Assembly: GCF_008369165.1 (NCBI RefSeq)
Contig: NZ_VOBA01000001.1
Span: forward strand, 1,357,630-1,421,629
Direction of reading: 5' to 3'
Length of the DNA: 64,000 nt
Origin: Dietzia sp. ANT_WB102
Lineage (GTDB): Bacteria > Actinomycetota > Actinomycetes > Mycobacteriales > Mycobacteriaceae
Made by a program: the position numbers and the translations under genes. Within the stretch, counting starts at the first letter, position 1. Each line of letters begins with the position of its first letter. The notes under the pieces were generated by a model. The model worked only from the letters and a program-made list of their open reading frames with translations. It did not search any database and was not told the DNA's origin. Shown in pieces: positions 1-9,090 of the stretch.

Positions 1-808
1 ATCCCAGCAGTGGCCGGATTTCGTTTCGCCAGTTCTCCAGGACCGGCACGATCCAGTCCATTTCCGGGACGGTCAGCACGGTGCGACGTTTAGCCGCCCC
101 TCCCCTGCTGGCTTTGCCGAACCGGACGAACACAGCACCACAGTTGCGGTAGCCCGGCGTCGTGGGGTTGTGCCGCAGGTCGGCTATATCCAGGCCCCAC
201 GCTTCCTGGCGACGGAGTCCGAACGCGTAGATCGTTTTCAAAAGCGCCGCGTCGCGTTGCGCAGTCAGCGCGCCCTTGCGTCCGGTTCCCGGGATCGCTT
301 CGGCGCGTCCGTCGGCGGCATCGAACAGTGCCTGCACTTCGTCGTAGGTCAGTGGTCGGCGGCCGGGGGCGCCTTCGTAGTCCGTGGTGTGGACGATGGT
401 GTTCCACTCATGCAGGATCTGCTGCGGCACCGCGTCGAAGAGTTGTTGGCACGTCGAGGCCCAGCCGTAGCGGGGATCGGTGATGTAGGTCAGGAACATT
501 CGGATGGTGATCTCGTACATCCGCGCGGTCGACATCGCGATCGGGTGCTCTGCTTGCCGGTGGTCGGAGATGAACGCTTCGACGTCTGCGCATGTCCACG
601 ACCACGGGTAGTCGTTGCTGAAAATGGCGAAGCGTCGAATCAAACCAAGGCGCACCTCGATCGTCTTGGCTTTGAGGAATCGGGCACGTTGTTGCATCGC
701 CCAGCCGTCGAGCATTGCCTCGAACACGGCGGGTTCGGCGTCGAGGAACGTCACGCCGTCCGGTAGGGCCTGGCGTGCGGAACCGGGGAGTTCACCCCTC
801 ACAACCAT
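1..808 (-). CDS. Tyrosine recombinase (phage-type integrase), 3' end beyond window
   Basis: An uninterrupted minus-strand frame runs from an ATG at 808 to the left edge (269 codons, no stop), so the gene continues outside the window. Residues about 30-120 look like the helical core-binding domain of tyrosine recombinases. The catalytic domain begins with YAFGLRRQEAWGLDIADL (about 194-211), which carries the conserved first catalytic arginine. It is followed by the beta-hairpin region GKASRGGAAKRRTVLTVPEM, which normally holds the catalytic lysine. The HxxR and tyrosine boxes would lie off the edge. Such enzymes catalyse site-specific integration, excision or transposition of mobile DNA. Stronger than any overlapping frame because amino-acid composition and motif order fit the family. 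Whether it belongs to a phage, an integrative element or a transposon cannot be decided here. Confidence 0.75.
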   Translation of the reverse strand, partial: MVVRGELPGSARQALPDGVTFLDAEPAVFEAMLDGWAMQQRARFLKAKTIEVRLGLIRRFAIFSNDYPWSWTCADVEAFISDHRQAEHPIAMSTARMYEITIRMFLTYITDPRYGWASTCQQLFDAVPQQILHEWNTIVHTTDYEGAPGRRPLTYDEVQALFDAADGRAEAIPGTGRKGALTAQRDAALLKTIYAFGLRRQEAWGLDIADLRHNPTTPGYRNCGAVFVRFGKASRGGAAKRRTVLTVPEMDWIVPVLENWRNEIRPLLG

Positions 809-826
809 GTTGCACACGATGCAACA
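808..826. promoter_or_regulatory. Perfect 7-bp inverted repeat at the integrase start codon
   Basis: TGTTGCA-CACGA-TGCAACA reads as a perfect dyad with a 5-bp spacer and overlaps the ATG of the integrase gene. Its position suggests an operator (possibly autoregulatory) or a recombinase/excisionase site. Binding protein unknown. Confidence 0.4.
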
Positions 827-977
827 TCGAGTCGTTTAATGCAATGGCTAAAGTGGAGGTCCAGCGACGCTGGTGTGATTGGAAAGCGCGTTCCGATTGT
901 CGTCCAGCGGGTTCACGATGAGGTCGAATAGTCGACCAGATGCAACTTCGCTCGGTTCGAGCCGTAAGCCGTATGTC

Positions 978-1018
978 TCGAGCCGGGCCAGCCCAAACAA
1001 TGGGTGGGCCCGGCTCGA
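978..1018. terminator. Strong bidirectional hairpin
   Basis: TCGAGCCGGGCC (978-989) is exactly complementary to GGCCCGGCTCGA (1007-1018), a 12-bp stem. The loop contains a further CCCA/TGGG pairing. No U-tract follows on either side, so it could be a factor-assisted terminator or a structured element at the border between the integrase gene and the polysaccharide locus. Confidence 0.45.
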
Positions 1019-1755
1019 TTGCGGCAGCGATGTCGCGATAGTGCTGATGCTGCCGACGTTGTTGTGGCTGGATGAGATCCGCCCGGCGAGCCTGGAGGGG
1101 TTGGATACGGGGGCAGGTCCGGCTCTGGTCGATCTCGATATCGATGAAGCCCACCCCCGGCTGTGGGCGGAGCGCTTTTACTCACTGGTTACGTTCTTGG
1201 CTGCGCCAAAAGCGGGTGTGGCCTTCGAGATTTCGACCTGTAACCGACTGCGGTGCGCTCGGTAGCGCGGGTACAGAACATGCGAAGAGCGCTTGGTGGT
1301 CGGCCAGTTACGCGTGGCGGACGCATGGCGAGGATGCGGTCCGCCGCCGCTCGTTAAGCAAGGTTTCAGGTATCGTCAGATCGGCTGCGGCTAGGCCTGC
1401 TACCACCACGATTGTGATCGTATGGACTACTGGGCGCACCCTAAATTGAGCAACAAGACTGCCAGCCAGGAGGAGTTTCGACCCCGCTAACTGCAAACAT
1501 GGTGTCGCAACAACAATTGCTGGGTAGCGCTGGCGCTGCCTGCGTCTCTCCAGGGACGAAGTTGGGGGGTGCGACTCGAGGGAAAGTTGCGGCGGTGGTG
1601 ATCGTGAGAACTGTGCGCATCCGTTAATCCATGTTCATTGTGTGAACGACGGGTGTTGAGGAATGCCTCAGCAAAGTAGTGTCATCGTTCGGCCCGGTTC
1701 GCATCTGCGGAACCGGGTCACTTCTGTGCGACTGCCTCGAGGAAAGGACCCTGGA
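1019..1755. other. Gene-poor leader of the polysaccharide locus
   Basis: No frame here has convincing actinobacterial codon usage or a recognisable domain; overlapping short frames on both strands look like noise. The promoter of the downstream polysaccharide operon should lie here, but I cannot place it. An in-frame ATG at 1663 could extend the next gene upstream. Confidence 0.4.
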
Positions 1756-3150
1756 GTGGATCTGCGGGATCTGTTGTCCGTACTCCGTGCCCGCTGGATC
1801 GCCATTGTGGCTGCGACCCTTCTCGGAGGGCTCCTGGCGCTGGGAATGAGTCTTCTTACTACGCCGACCTACCAAGCGAAGCTGCAGTTCTACGTCACGG
1901 TCGCCGGGGGAGACTCCGCCGCGGCGGCCTACCAGGGTTCGCTGGGTGCCCAGCAGAGGGTGCAGTCGTACGCAGCGCTGGTCAAGAGCACGGATATTGC
2001 GCAGAAAGTCGCCGACGCCTCTGACGTCGATCTCAGCGCCACCGAGGTCGCGGGAAGGGTCACAGCCACCGCTGACGCCAAGACCGTGCTGCTCAACGTC
2101 GTGGTGTCAGACGCTGATCCCCAACGGGCGCTAAAAATGGCTGAGGCGTTCGGAGACGTCCTGCCCGAGGCGATCCAGGGCCTCGAGACCCCGGACGGCG
2201 GCGGACCGGCACTTGCCAAGCTAAGTGTGGTCAATCCCCCCGCGCTCCCCACAGTGCCGGTGGCCCCCAAGACCGAGCAAAATATTGCAATCGGCCTGGC
2301 ACTGGGTCTTCTAGCCGGAATCGGCATTGCACTTCTCGCAAATGCTCTTGATCGTAGAGTGAAGTCCACGGAGCAGTTGGAAGCGATTAGCGGTAAGCCC
2401 GTCGTTGGCTCGATCCCGTTCCGCAAGAACGAGGATAGGAATAAGGACGCCGCCCACATCGTGCCCTTCCGGGAGGGGCACTCCCCGGCGGCCGAGAGCT
2501 TCCGTCGGCTGCGCACCAACCTGCAGTTCCTCAACGTGGACAATCCTCCGCGCGTAGTTGTGCTCACCTCGTCAGTCGCAACTGAGGGCAAATCTGAGAC
2601 CGCGATCAACCTTTCGCTCGCGCTCGCAGAGTCAGGCAATCGGGTCCTCATCGTTGAGGCAGACCTCCGCCGGCCGCTGGTGGTCAGTTACATGTCCATG
2701 CCGGACAAAGTCGGCCTCACCAACATTCTCTCCGGCCAGGCCGATTTTGCGGACGTGGTACAGGAGACGCGACACGACGGTGTTGACCTGTTGGCATGCG
2801 GTCCGCTGCCGCCCAACCCCTCCGAGTTGCTGGCCTCGGATATGGCGCAGCATCTCTTCGAGGACCTTCGCGGCAAGTACGACTACGTCATCATCGATTC
2901 CCCGCCGCTACTCCCCGTGACAGACGGCGCGTTGCTGGCGAGGATCACCGACGGCGCGCTGCTCGTGGTGCGCTCCCGCAGGACCACCGCAGATCAGGTC
3001 GCGCAGGCCGTAGATAACCTGGCTAAGGCGGACGCGCCCCTTCTCGGTCTGGTGACTGTCGCAAATAGACCCGCTAAAAAAGGTTCTGCGGGCTACTACG
3101 ACTCGTATTATTACTCGTCCAAGAATTCTTCGATGGTTGAGCAGTCTTGA
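1756..3150 (+). CDS. Polysaccharide co-polymerase / BY-type tyrosine autokinase (Wzz-Wzc like)
   Basis: Controls chain length and export of the surface polysaccharide as a membrane-anchored tyrosine autokinase. The N-terminal Wzz domain starts with VDLRDLLSVLRARW and a membrane helix (about 14-34). A second helix at about 176-197 leads into the cytoplasmic kinase domain: Walker A SSVATEGKS (272-280), Walker A' VLIVEADLRRP (297-307), Walker B VIIDSPP (378-384). A C-terminal tyrosine cluster GYYDSYYYS (about 446-454) is the expected autophosphorylation tail. I chose the GTG at 1756 because GGAAAGGA lies 7 nt upstream and homologues begin with this Wzz motif; an in-frame ATG at 1663 would add 31 residues. 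First gene of a run of closely spaced same-strand genes. Confidence 0.88.
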   Translation: MDLRDLLSVLRARWIAIVAATLLGGLLALGMSLLTTPTYQAKLQFYVTVAGGDSAAAAYQGSLGAQQRVQSYAALVKSTDIAQKVADASDVDLSATEVAGRVTATADAKTVLLNVVVSDADPQRALKMAEAFGDVLPEAIQGLETPDGGGPALAKLSVVNPPALPTVPVAPKTEQNIAIGLALGLLAGIGIALLANALDRRVKSTEQLEAISGKPVVGSIPFRKNEDRNKDAAHIVPFREGHSPAAESFRRLRTNLQFLNVDNPPRVVVLTSSVATEGKSETAINLSLALAESGNRVLIVEADLRRPLVVSYMSMPDKVGLTNILSGQADFADVVQETRHDGVDLLACGPLPPNPSELLASDMAQHLFEDLRGKYDYVIIDSPPLLPVTDGALLARITDGALLVVRSRRTTADQVAQAVDNLAKADAPLLGLVTVANRPAKKGSAGYYDSYYYSSKNSSMVEQS

Positions 3151-3197
3151 TGCACGCTCCGTCCGCAGCGAAGTCACTGATTTGGGAGGAATCGCAG

Positions 3198-5069
3198 ATG
3201 ACCTCCGGTGCTCGGGTCAGACAGCGTGGAATGCGAGACCGTCGAACGGTAGGGCTCGGTACTTCGCAATGGACCGTCGTCGACTCTGTGCTATGGGCGG
3301 CAATGTTCGTCGTCGCTATATGGCTGCGATTCGATTTCTCGGTGGATCGTCTCGCGCAGTCCCTGAGAATGGGAAGCGCGTACTTCGTACTTGCTGCGCT
3401 CATAGTGCTGACGTGGGTCCTAGGTTGGTTGGTTGGGTTATACCGTGGACGGTTTGTGCCCGGCAGCGTTCTTGAGTCCAGTGTCATCACCTTCGTATTT
3501 TCGACTGCCACATTTACTGTATTTCTCGGCCACATCGTCGGAGGTCAGTACGGAGGGGTCCCGCGCTCCACGCCCATCGTGACCGGCGCATTTACCATCC
3601 TCGCTGCACTGGTCCTCAGGTCACTGGTGCGGCGGAAGAAACTGTTCGGTGCAGGCGGGACAAAGAATGCGGAGCGTGCGCTGGTCTTTGGAGCCGGCGA
3701 TGGCGGTATGCAACTCGTTCGCCAACTCCGTCGTTCAGAGGTCTCCCACTTCAATCCGGTCGGGATCTTGGATGACGACGCAGCTAAGCGCCACATGGTG
3801 ATCGAGGGTGTTCGCGTGCATGGTGGACGCGACATTCTCGAAGAATTGGCCAAGAAGACGGGGGCTTCTACCCTCCTGTTGGCGGTACCGAGCCTGCCCG
3901 CCGACGAGCTTATCGAGATCCGAGACCGTGCCGAATCCGCAGGTCTACGGGTGCTGATGTTGCCGCCACTCGATTCGATGATGCGGGGTCGCGTTGCTGC
4001 GGATGAGCTTCGCGAGATCAACGTGAATGATCTGTTGGGACGTAAGCCCGCGCAACTCAATCAGACGCAGATTGCCGAGTACCTCCGCGGAAAGCGGATC
4101 ATGGTGACCGGCGCCGGAGGCTCAATCGGGTCCGAATTGTGCCGCCAGATCAGCAGGTTTCGTCCAGCTGAACTCATGATGCTGGACCGAGATGAATCTG
4201 GCCTGCATGCAGTCCAGCTTTCAATTCACGACCAGGCCATGCTTGATGGGGAGGATACGGTCCTCGCGTCGATCCGCGACCGGAGTTCGATCCAGGAAAT
4301 TTTTGCCCTGCGTAAGCCCCAAATCGTGTTCCACGCAGCAGCGCTCAAGCACATGCCGTTGCTCGAGCACTATCCGCTTGAGGCACTCAAGACAAACGTC
4401 ATGGGCACCCTGAACCTGCTCGAGGCAGCCTCGATGAGCGGCGTGGAGACCTTTGTCAACATCTCCACGGACAAGGCAGCCAACCCGAGTTCGGCGCTGG
4501 GCACCAGCAAACGGATTGCGGAAAGACTCACGGCCGCGGAAGCCAAAAAGAACGAGCGCGCCAAGTACGTATCTGTGCGCTTTGGAAATGTTCTCGGTTC
4601 CCGCGGCTCTGTGCTCACAGTTTTTGAGAAGCAGATCAAAGATGGCGGTCCTCTGACTGTGACCGATCCCGACGTCAATCGCTTCTTCATGACCATCCCT
4701 GAAGCCTGTCAGTTGGTACTTCAGGCTGCGGCCGTCGGGTCGAGCGGCGACACCCTTGTCTTAGACATGGGGGAGCCGATCAAGATTGCCGACGTTGCAA
4801 AAACTCTTATCGAACAGTCCGGAAAGAAACTCGAGATCGTCTACACCGGCCTACGCGAGAACGAGAAGATGTCGGAGGAACTGTTTGACGACACGGAAGA
4901 GCCGGAAGTCAGCTCCAAACACGAAGCTCTCTACGAAGTTCGAGTTCCCCCCATCGCGCTGGATCTAATGGAGATCGCTGAAATTGCGGATCACGACGAG
5001 GCTCGGGACTGGCTCGCGAGCCACGCGTATCCCTCGTTTGAGCCTTATCTGACTGAAAGTAATAGGTAG
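3198..5069 (+). CDS. Membrane-bound UDP-HexNAc 4,6-dehydratase (CapD/WbpM family)
   Basis: Converts UDP-GlcNAc to a 4-keto-6-deoxy sugar nucleotide, the precursor of QuiNAc/FucNAc-type residues. Four membrane helices occupy about residues 27-146. A first Rossmann-like domain (GAGDGG) follows, then the catalytic extended SDR domain with VTGAGGSIGSE (about 303-313), AALKHMPLLEHYP, NISTDKAANPSSALGTSKR. The usual Tyr of the SDR triad is replaced, as in WbpM-type enzymes. Full length (about 620 aa) for the family. GGGAGGA at 3184-3190 supports the ATG at 3198; an ATG at 3150 overlapping the previous stop is possible. With the reductase at 27.2 kb it could supply the initiating sugar. Confidence 0.9.
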   Translation: MTSGARVRQRGMRDRRTVGLGTSQWTVVDSVLWAAMFVVAIWLRFDFSVDRLAQSLRMGSAYFVLAALIVLTWVLGWLVGLYRGRFVPGSVLESSVITFVFSTATFTVFLGHIVGGQYGGVPRSTPIVTGAFTILAALVLRSLVRRKKLFGAGGTKNAERALVFGAGDGGMQLVRQLRRSEVSHFNPVGILDDDAAKRHMVIEGVRVHGGRDILEELAKKTGASTLLLAVPSLPADELIEIRDRAESAGLRVLMLPPLDSMMRGRVAADELREINVNDLLGRKPAQLNQTQIAEYLRGKRIMVTGAGGSIGSELCRQISRFRPAELMMLDRDESGLHAVQLSIHDQAMLDGEDTVLASIRDRSSIQEIFALRKPQIVFHAAALKHMPLLEHYPLEALKTNVMGTLNLLEAASMSGVETFVNISTDKAANPSSALGTSKRIAERLTAAEAKKNERAKYVSVRFGNVLGSRGSVLTVFEKQIKDGGPLTVTDPDVNRFFMTIPEACQLVLQAAAVGSSGDTLVLDMGEPIKIADVAKTLIEQSGKKLEIVYTGLRENEKMSEELFDDTEEPEVSSKHEALYEVRVPPIALDLMEIAEIADHDEARDWLASHAYPSFEPYLTESNR

Positions 5070-5075
5070 ACGCAC

Positions 5076-6392
5076 ATGAAGATCACCGTCGTAGGCCTGG
5101 GGAAAATCGGACTTCCCCTAGCGGTGCAATTCGCAAGGTCCGGACATCATGTGTTCGGTGCAGATGTCAACCAGAATGTCGTAGATCTGGTTAATAGTGG
5201 GACCGAGCCATTCCCGGGCGAGGAACACCTGGCTGAATACCTCTCCGAAGCAGTGGCTGCAGGCCAGCTTACTGCGCAAACGAATACCGCTGACGCAGTC
5301 GCAAAAAGCGACGCCGTTGTAGTTGTGGTACCCCTTTTCGTTGACGAAGATGCCCGCCCCGACTTTGCATGGATGGATTCCGCGACGAGCGACATCGCGG
5401 GTGGTCTGCGTAAAGAAAACTCGACCCTCGTTATCTACGAGACGACGCTGCCGGTGGGCACAACGCGGAACCGGTGGAAGCCGAAGCTCGAGCAAGAGTC
5501 CGGCCTCACTGAGGGCCAGGATTTCCATGTCGTCTTCTCGCCGGAGCGGGTGCTTACCGGACGGGTCTTTGAGGACTTGCGTAAATACCCCAAACTTCTT
5601 GGAGGGCTGGGTAACGAGGGCGCACGTCGCGCTACAGAGTTTTACGAGCAGGTGCTCCAGTTCGACCAGCGCCCGGATCTCGAGCGAGGCAACGGCGTAT
5701 GGGATCTGGGTTCGGCCGAGGCCGCGGAGATGGCAAAGCTCGCCGAGACCACGTACCGGGACGTCAACATCGGACTGGCCAACCAGTTTGGTGTGTTTGC
5801 AGCGAAGAACGGCATTGACGTCTACGAGGTCATTGAGGCGAGCAACTCGCAGCCGTACAGCCACATCCACCGACCGGGCATCGCTGTGGGCGGGCATTGC
5901 ATTCCCGTGTACCCGCGGCTGTACCTGTGGAACGATCCTGACGCGACAGTGGTCCGCGCCGCGCGCGAGGCCAATGCGGCGATGCCAAGCTACACCGTCG
6001 GCCTGGCTGTCGGCGCCGCCGGCGGGTCACTTGCGGGCAAGAAAGCAGTCGTTCTTGGCGTCGCCTACCGGGGTGGTGTGAAGGAAACCGCTTTCTCTGG
6101 CGTTTTTGCCACAATCGAGGCCCTGCGCGAGGCTGGCGCCGAAGTCACCGTGCACGACCCCATGTACTCCGACGAGGAGTTGCGTGGGTTCGAGTGGGAG
6201 CCCTACGCCCTGGGAGATCACGTCGACGTTGCGGTCCTGCAGGCTGATCATGCCTCCTACCGCGAGCTCTCCGCCGACGACCTTCCCGGGGTGAGCATCG
6301 TCGTGGACGGGAGGCGTGTCCTAGATGCCGACCGGTTCGGCTCGGCGACGTTCCTCGTCGTGGGGCGACCGGCCGAAGGGTCCGACGACTGA
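5076..6392 (+). CDS. UDP-N-acetylhexosamine 6-dehydrogenase (WbpA/WecC type)
   Basis: NAD-dependent two-step oxidation of C6 of a UDP-HexNAc to the uronic acid. Rossmann motif VVGLGKIGLP at 5-14, catalytic-lysine region AEMAKLAETTYRD (Lys221), and active-site cysteine in VGGHCIPVYP (Cys275). 438 aa, typical for the family. It sits 6 bp after the dehydratase gene and overlaps the acetyltransferase by one base (TGATG), so translation is coupled. With the next three genes it matches the WbpA-D-E-B set of the UDP-GlcNAc(3NAc)A pathway, which makes UDP-GlcNAc the likely substrate. Confidence 0.9.
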   Translation: MKITVVGLGKIGLPLAVQFARSGHHVFGADVNQNVVDLVNSGTEPFPGEEHLAEYLSEAVAAGQLTAQTNTADAVAKSDAVVVVVPLFVDEDARPDFAWMDSATSDIAGGLRKENSTLVIYETTLPVGTTRNRWKPKLEQESGLTEGQDFHVVFSPERVLTGRVFEDLRKYPKLLGGLGNEGARRATEFYEQVLQFDQRPDLERGNGVWDLGSAEAAEMAKLAETTYRDVNIGLANQFGVFAAKNGIDVYEVIEASNSQPYSHIHRPGIAVGGHCIPVYPRLYLWNDPDATVVRAAREANAAMPSYTVGLAVGAAGGSLAGKKAVVLGVAYRGGVKETAFSGVFATIEALREAGAEVTVHDPMYSDEELRGFEWEPYALGDHVDVAVLQADHASYRELSADDLPGVSIVVDGRRVLDADRFGSATFLVVGRPAEGSDD

Positions 6393-6988
6393 TGGCGGTG
6401 CGGGTGGTGGATTCCGCAGACGTCGCGGAGACGGCGACGATCGGTGACGGATCCTCGGTGTGGCACCTAGCCCAGGTGCGCGAGGATGCGCGAATTGGCG
6501 AGAACTGTGTTATCGGACGAGGCGCGTATGTGGGCACCGGGGTGACGATGGGCGCCAATTGCAAGCTTCAGAATTACGCCCTCGTGTACGAACCGGCCGA
6601 GTTGGAGGACGGGGTGTTTATTGGACCCGCCGCAGTTTTCACCAATGATCACTACCCAAGGTCGATCTCCCCGGACGGGTCTCTTAAGCGGGCAGACGAC
6701 TGGGACGCGGTGGGCGTCACGTGTCGGACTGGTGCCTCTATCGGGGCTCGCGCGGTGTGCATTGCTCCGGTCACCATCGGGCGGTGGGCGATGGTTGCGG
6801 CTGGATCGGTCGTGACCAAGGACGTCCCTGACTTCGCCCTCGTCGCGGGAGTTCCCGCTCGCCGCATCCGTTGGGTCGGCCGGGCTGGCGTGCCACTCGA
6901 GGACTCCGGCAACGGAGCGTGGATCTGCCCGCAGACCGGCGACCTGTTCCGCGAGACTGGAAACACCTTGATCGAGGAGACAACCTGA
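6392..6988 (+). CDS. Sugar 3-N-acetyltransferase, left-handed beta-helix (WbpD/WlbB type)
   Basis: Acetyl-CoA-dependent N-acetylation of the 3-amino group of a UDP-2-acetamido-3-amino uronic acid. The 198-aa protein shows hexapeptide repeats (ATIGDGSSVWH, ARIGENCVIGRGAYVGTGV, ASIGARAVCIAPVTIG) and the FTNDHYPRS loop seen in WbpD-like enzymes. Starts at the A of the preceding TGA and overlaps the aminotransferase start by one base. Order dehydrogenase-acetyltransferase-aminotransferase-oxidoreductase supports the substrate. Confidence 0.88.
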   Translation: MAVRVVDSADVAETATIGDGSSVWHLAQVREDARIGENCVIGRGAYVGTGVTMGANCKLQNYALVYEPAELEDGVFIGPAAVFTNDHYPRSISPDGSLKRADDWDAVGVTCRTGASIGARAVCIAPVTIGRWAMVAAGSVVTKDVPDFALVAGVPARRIRWVGRAGVPLEDSGNGAWICPQTGDLFRETGNTLIEETT

Positions 6989-8073
6989 TGGACTACATTC
7001 CCCCCGCCAAACCGCTCATCGGTGATGATGAGCGCGCCGCGGTCGACCGCGTGATGCGCAGCGGAATGATTGCGCAGGGTCCGGAGGTACGAGCGTTCGA
7101 GGAGGAGTTCTCAACTCACTTCGGTCTGGGCCGCGAGTGCGTAGCAGTGAACTCCGGCACCTCTGGCCTGCACCTCGGGCTGCTCTCCAGCGGGATCGGT
7201 CCCGGAGACGAGGTCATTGTGCCGTCGTTCACCTTTGCGGCGACCGCCAACTCCGTAGCACTCACCGGCGCCACCCCGGTGTTTGCGGACATCGACCCCC
7301 ACTCGTTCTGCCTGTCGCCGGCTGCAGTAGAAGCCGCGATCACTGAGCGGACGCGAGCGATCATGCCGGTGCACCTTTACGGACATCCGGCGGACATGCC
7401 AGCGCTCCTCCGGCTAGCCGAATCCCACGGTCTTGATGTGTTCGAAGACGCGGCCCAGGCACACGGGGCATCCCTTGACGGGACTCCGGTCGGGGCCTTC
7501 GGTCGGTTCGGCATGTTCTCGCTCTACCCCACCAAGAACATGACAGCTGGTGAAGGCGGAATGGTGTCTGTGGCGGATGCTGAGACCGCGCGCAAGCTGC
7601 GCCTCTACCGCAATCAGGGCATGGAGAAGCAGTACCACAACGAGGTCGTAGGAATGAATAACAGGATGACCGACATCCATGCCGCGATCGGGCGGGTGCA
7701 GCTCAAAAAAGTCGACGCGTGGACGGAGACCCGTCGGTCCAACGCAGCGCACTTGGACGCTCATCTCGAGGGCGTCATCGTGCCGCCCGTGGCGACCGGC
7801 GCTCGGCACGTCTACCACCAGTACACCGTGAGGATCGCAGAAGATCGCGACGGTTTTGCTGCGGCGCTCAAGGACGAGTACTCGGTGGGGTCGGGGTTGT
7901 TCTACCCAGTACCGAATCACAGGCTTGCCCCGTTTGCCGTCGATATTGATCTGCCGGAGACGGCAACCGCGGCAGGGGAGTGCTTGTCGCTCCCAGTGCA
8001 CCCGTCGATTGGTGAGGCAGAACTGGACAGGATCGTCACGGCGGTCAACAAGTTGGCAAAGGCGGGGAGTTAA
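6988..8073 (+). CDS. PLP-dependent sugar aminotransferase (DegT/DnrJ/EryC1 family, WbpE-like)
   Basis: Installs the amino group at C3 of the 3-keto uronic acid nucleotide using glutamate as donor in WbpE-like enzymes. N-terminal PPAKPLIGDDE, cofactor-pocket NSGTSGLHLGL, FEDAAQAHGA (PLP ring aspartate), and the Schiff-base lysine in LYPTKNMTAGEGG (Lys183). 361 aa, full length. A longer upstream in-frame start exists, but the ATG at 6988 overlaps the previous stop and matches family N-termini. Confidence 0.9.
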   Translation: MDYIPPAKPLIGDDERAAVDRVMRSGMIAQGPEVRAFEEEFSTHFGLGRECVAVNSGTSGLHLGLLSSGIGPGDEVIVPSFTFAATANSVALTGATPVFADIDPHSFCLSPAAVEAAITERTRAIMPVHLYGHPADMPALLRLAESHGLDVFEDAAQAHGASLDGTPVGAFGRFGMFSLYPTKNMTAGEGGMVSVADAETARKLRLYRNQGMEKQYHNEVVGMNNRMTDIHAAIGRVQLKKVDAWTETRRSNAAHLDAHLEGVIVPPVATGARHVYHQYTVRIAEDRDGFAAALKDEYSVGSGLFYPVPNHRLAPFAVDIDLPETATAAGECLSLPVHPSIGEAELDRIVTAVNKLAKAGS

Positions 8074-8074
8074 C

Positions 8075-9076
8075 ATGGCGGATCTCAGAGCAGGACTAAT
8101 TGGCCTAGGAATGATGGGGCGTCACCACGCACGCGTGCTTGGGACCCTCGAAGGTGTCGAACTTGTGGCAGTCGCAGATCCTGCGGGCGACCACTTCGGC
8201 GCAGCCAAGGGGCGGCTTCTGCTCTCTTCAGTGTCCGAGCTCATTGATCAGGGAATAGACTATTGCGTGGTCGCAGTGCCAACGGGCTCTCACGAGGATG
8301 TGGCCTTGGAGCTTGCCGACGCTGGCGTCCACGCCTTAATAGAGAAGCCGCTTGCACATGACAGCCAGTCTGCACGAAGAATATTTTCCGCTTTCACAGA
8401 GCGTGGCCTTATCGGCGGCGTGGGGCACATTGAGCGATACAACGCTGCGCTGCAGCAAGCACGCATGAGAATTGCACAGGGCGACTTAGGCGAGATATAC
8501 CAAGTGGCCACGCGCCGGCAGGGCCCATTCCCGGGACGTATAGCCGACGTAGGTGTGGTCAAAGACCTAGCAACGCACGACTTCGATCTCACCTCGTGGG
8601 TAACCCAGCAATTTTACACATCGGTGTCGGCGCAAACCGGCCATAAGTCGGGCCGCGTGCATGAAGATCTCGTGGCCGTAATAGGGCAGCTTGATAACGG
8701 GACGGTAACTAGCCACCTGGTCAACTGGCTTTCTCCGCTGAAGGAGCGTTCAACCATTATCACCGGAGAACTGGGAACGTTCGTCGCGGATACTCTCACA
8801 GCAGATCTGACCTTTTATGGAAACGGAAGCGTGCCGACTACATGGGACGAGATTTCGCGCTTCCGTGGGGTGTCCGAAGGTGACGTACTGAGATACGCTT
8901 TTCAAAAGCCCGAGCCGCTTCGAATTGAGCACGAGAACTTCCGGGACGCCGTAAAAGGTGCGGAGTCCGACATTGTTAATTTCAAGGCCGGTTTAGAGGT
9001 AGTTAAAGTCGCTGAAGCTGTTATCCGATCATCTGCAACCAGTGAGGTGGTTCATCTTGACCCGCTCAGCCGGTAA
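8075..9076 (+). CDS. Gfo/Idh/MocA-family sugar-nucleotide 3-oxidoreductase (WbpB/WlbA-like)
   Basis: Oxidises C3 of a UDP-HexNAcA so that the aminotransferase can act. N-terminal Rossmann motif GLIGLGMMGRHHA, the family motif LIEKPLA, then the alpha/beta C-terminal domain with GHIERYNAA and DLATHDFDL (His/Asp pair). 333 aa. The ATG at 8075 follows the aminotransferase stop by one base; upstream in-frame extension is rejected because it would overlap the aminotransferase by over 200 bases. Confidence 0.87.
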   Translation: MADLRAGLIGLGMMGRHHARVLGTLEGVELVAVADPAGDHFGAAKGRLLLSSVSELIDQGIDYCVVAVPTGSHEDVALELADAGVHALIEKPLAHDSQSARRIFSAFTERGLIGGVGHIERYNAALQQARMRIAQGDLGEIYQVATRRQGPFPGRIADVGVVKDLATHDFDLTSWVTQQFYTSVSAQTGHKSGRVHEDLVAVIGQLDNGTVTSHLVNWLSPLKERSTIITGELGTFVADTLTADLTFYGNGSVPTTWDEISRFRGVSEGDVLRYAFQKPEPLRIEHENFRDAVKGAESDIVNFKAGLEVVKVAEAVIRSSATSEVVHLDPLSR

Positions 9077-9090
9077 TTCCTTGTCTGCAG

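Noticed and set aside
90-605. Two short minus-strand frames inside the integrase gene
   Set aside because: They are in a different frame from the continuous 269-codon recombinase frame and have no motif.
879-1265. 128-codon plus-strand frame before the polysaccharide locus
   Set aside because: No domain, no ribosome-binding site and mixed codon usage; it crosses the strong hairpin at 978-1018.
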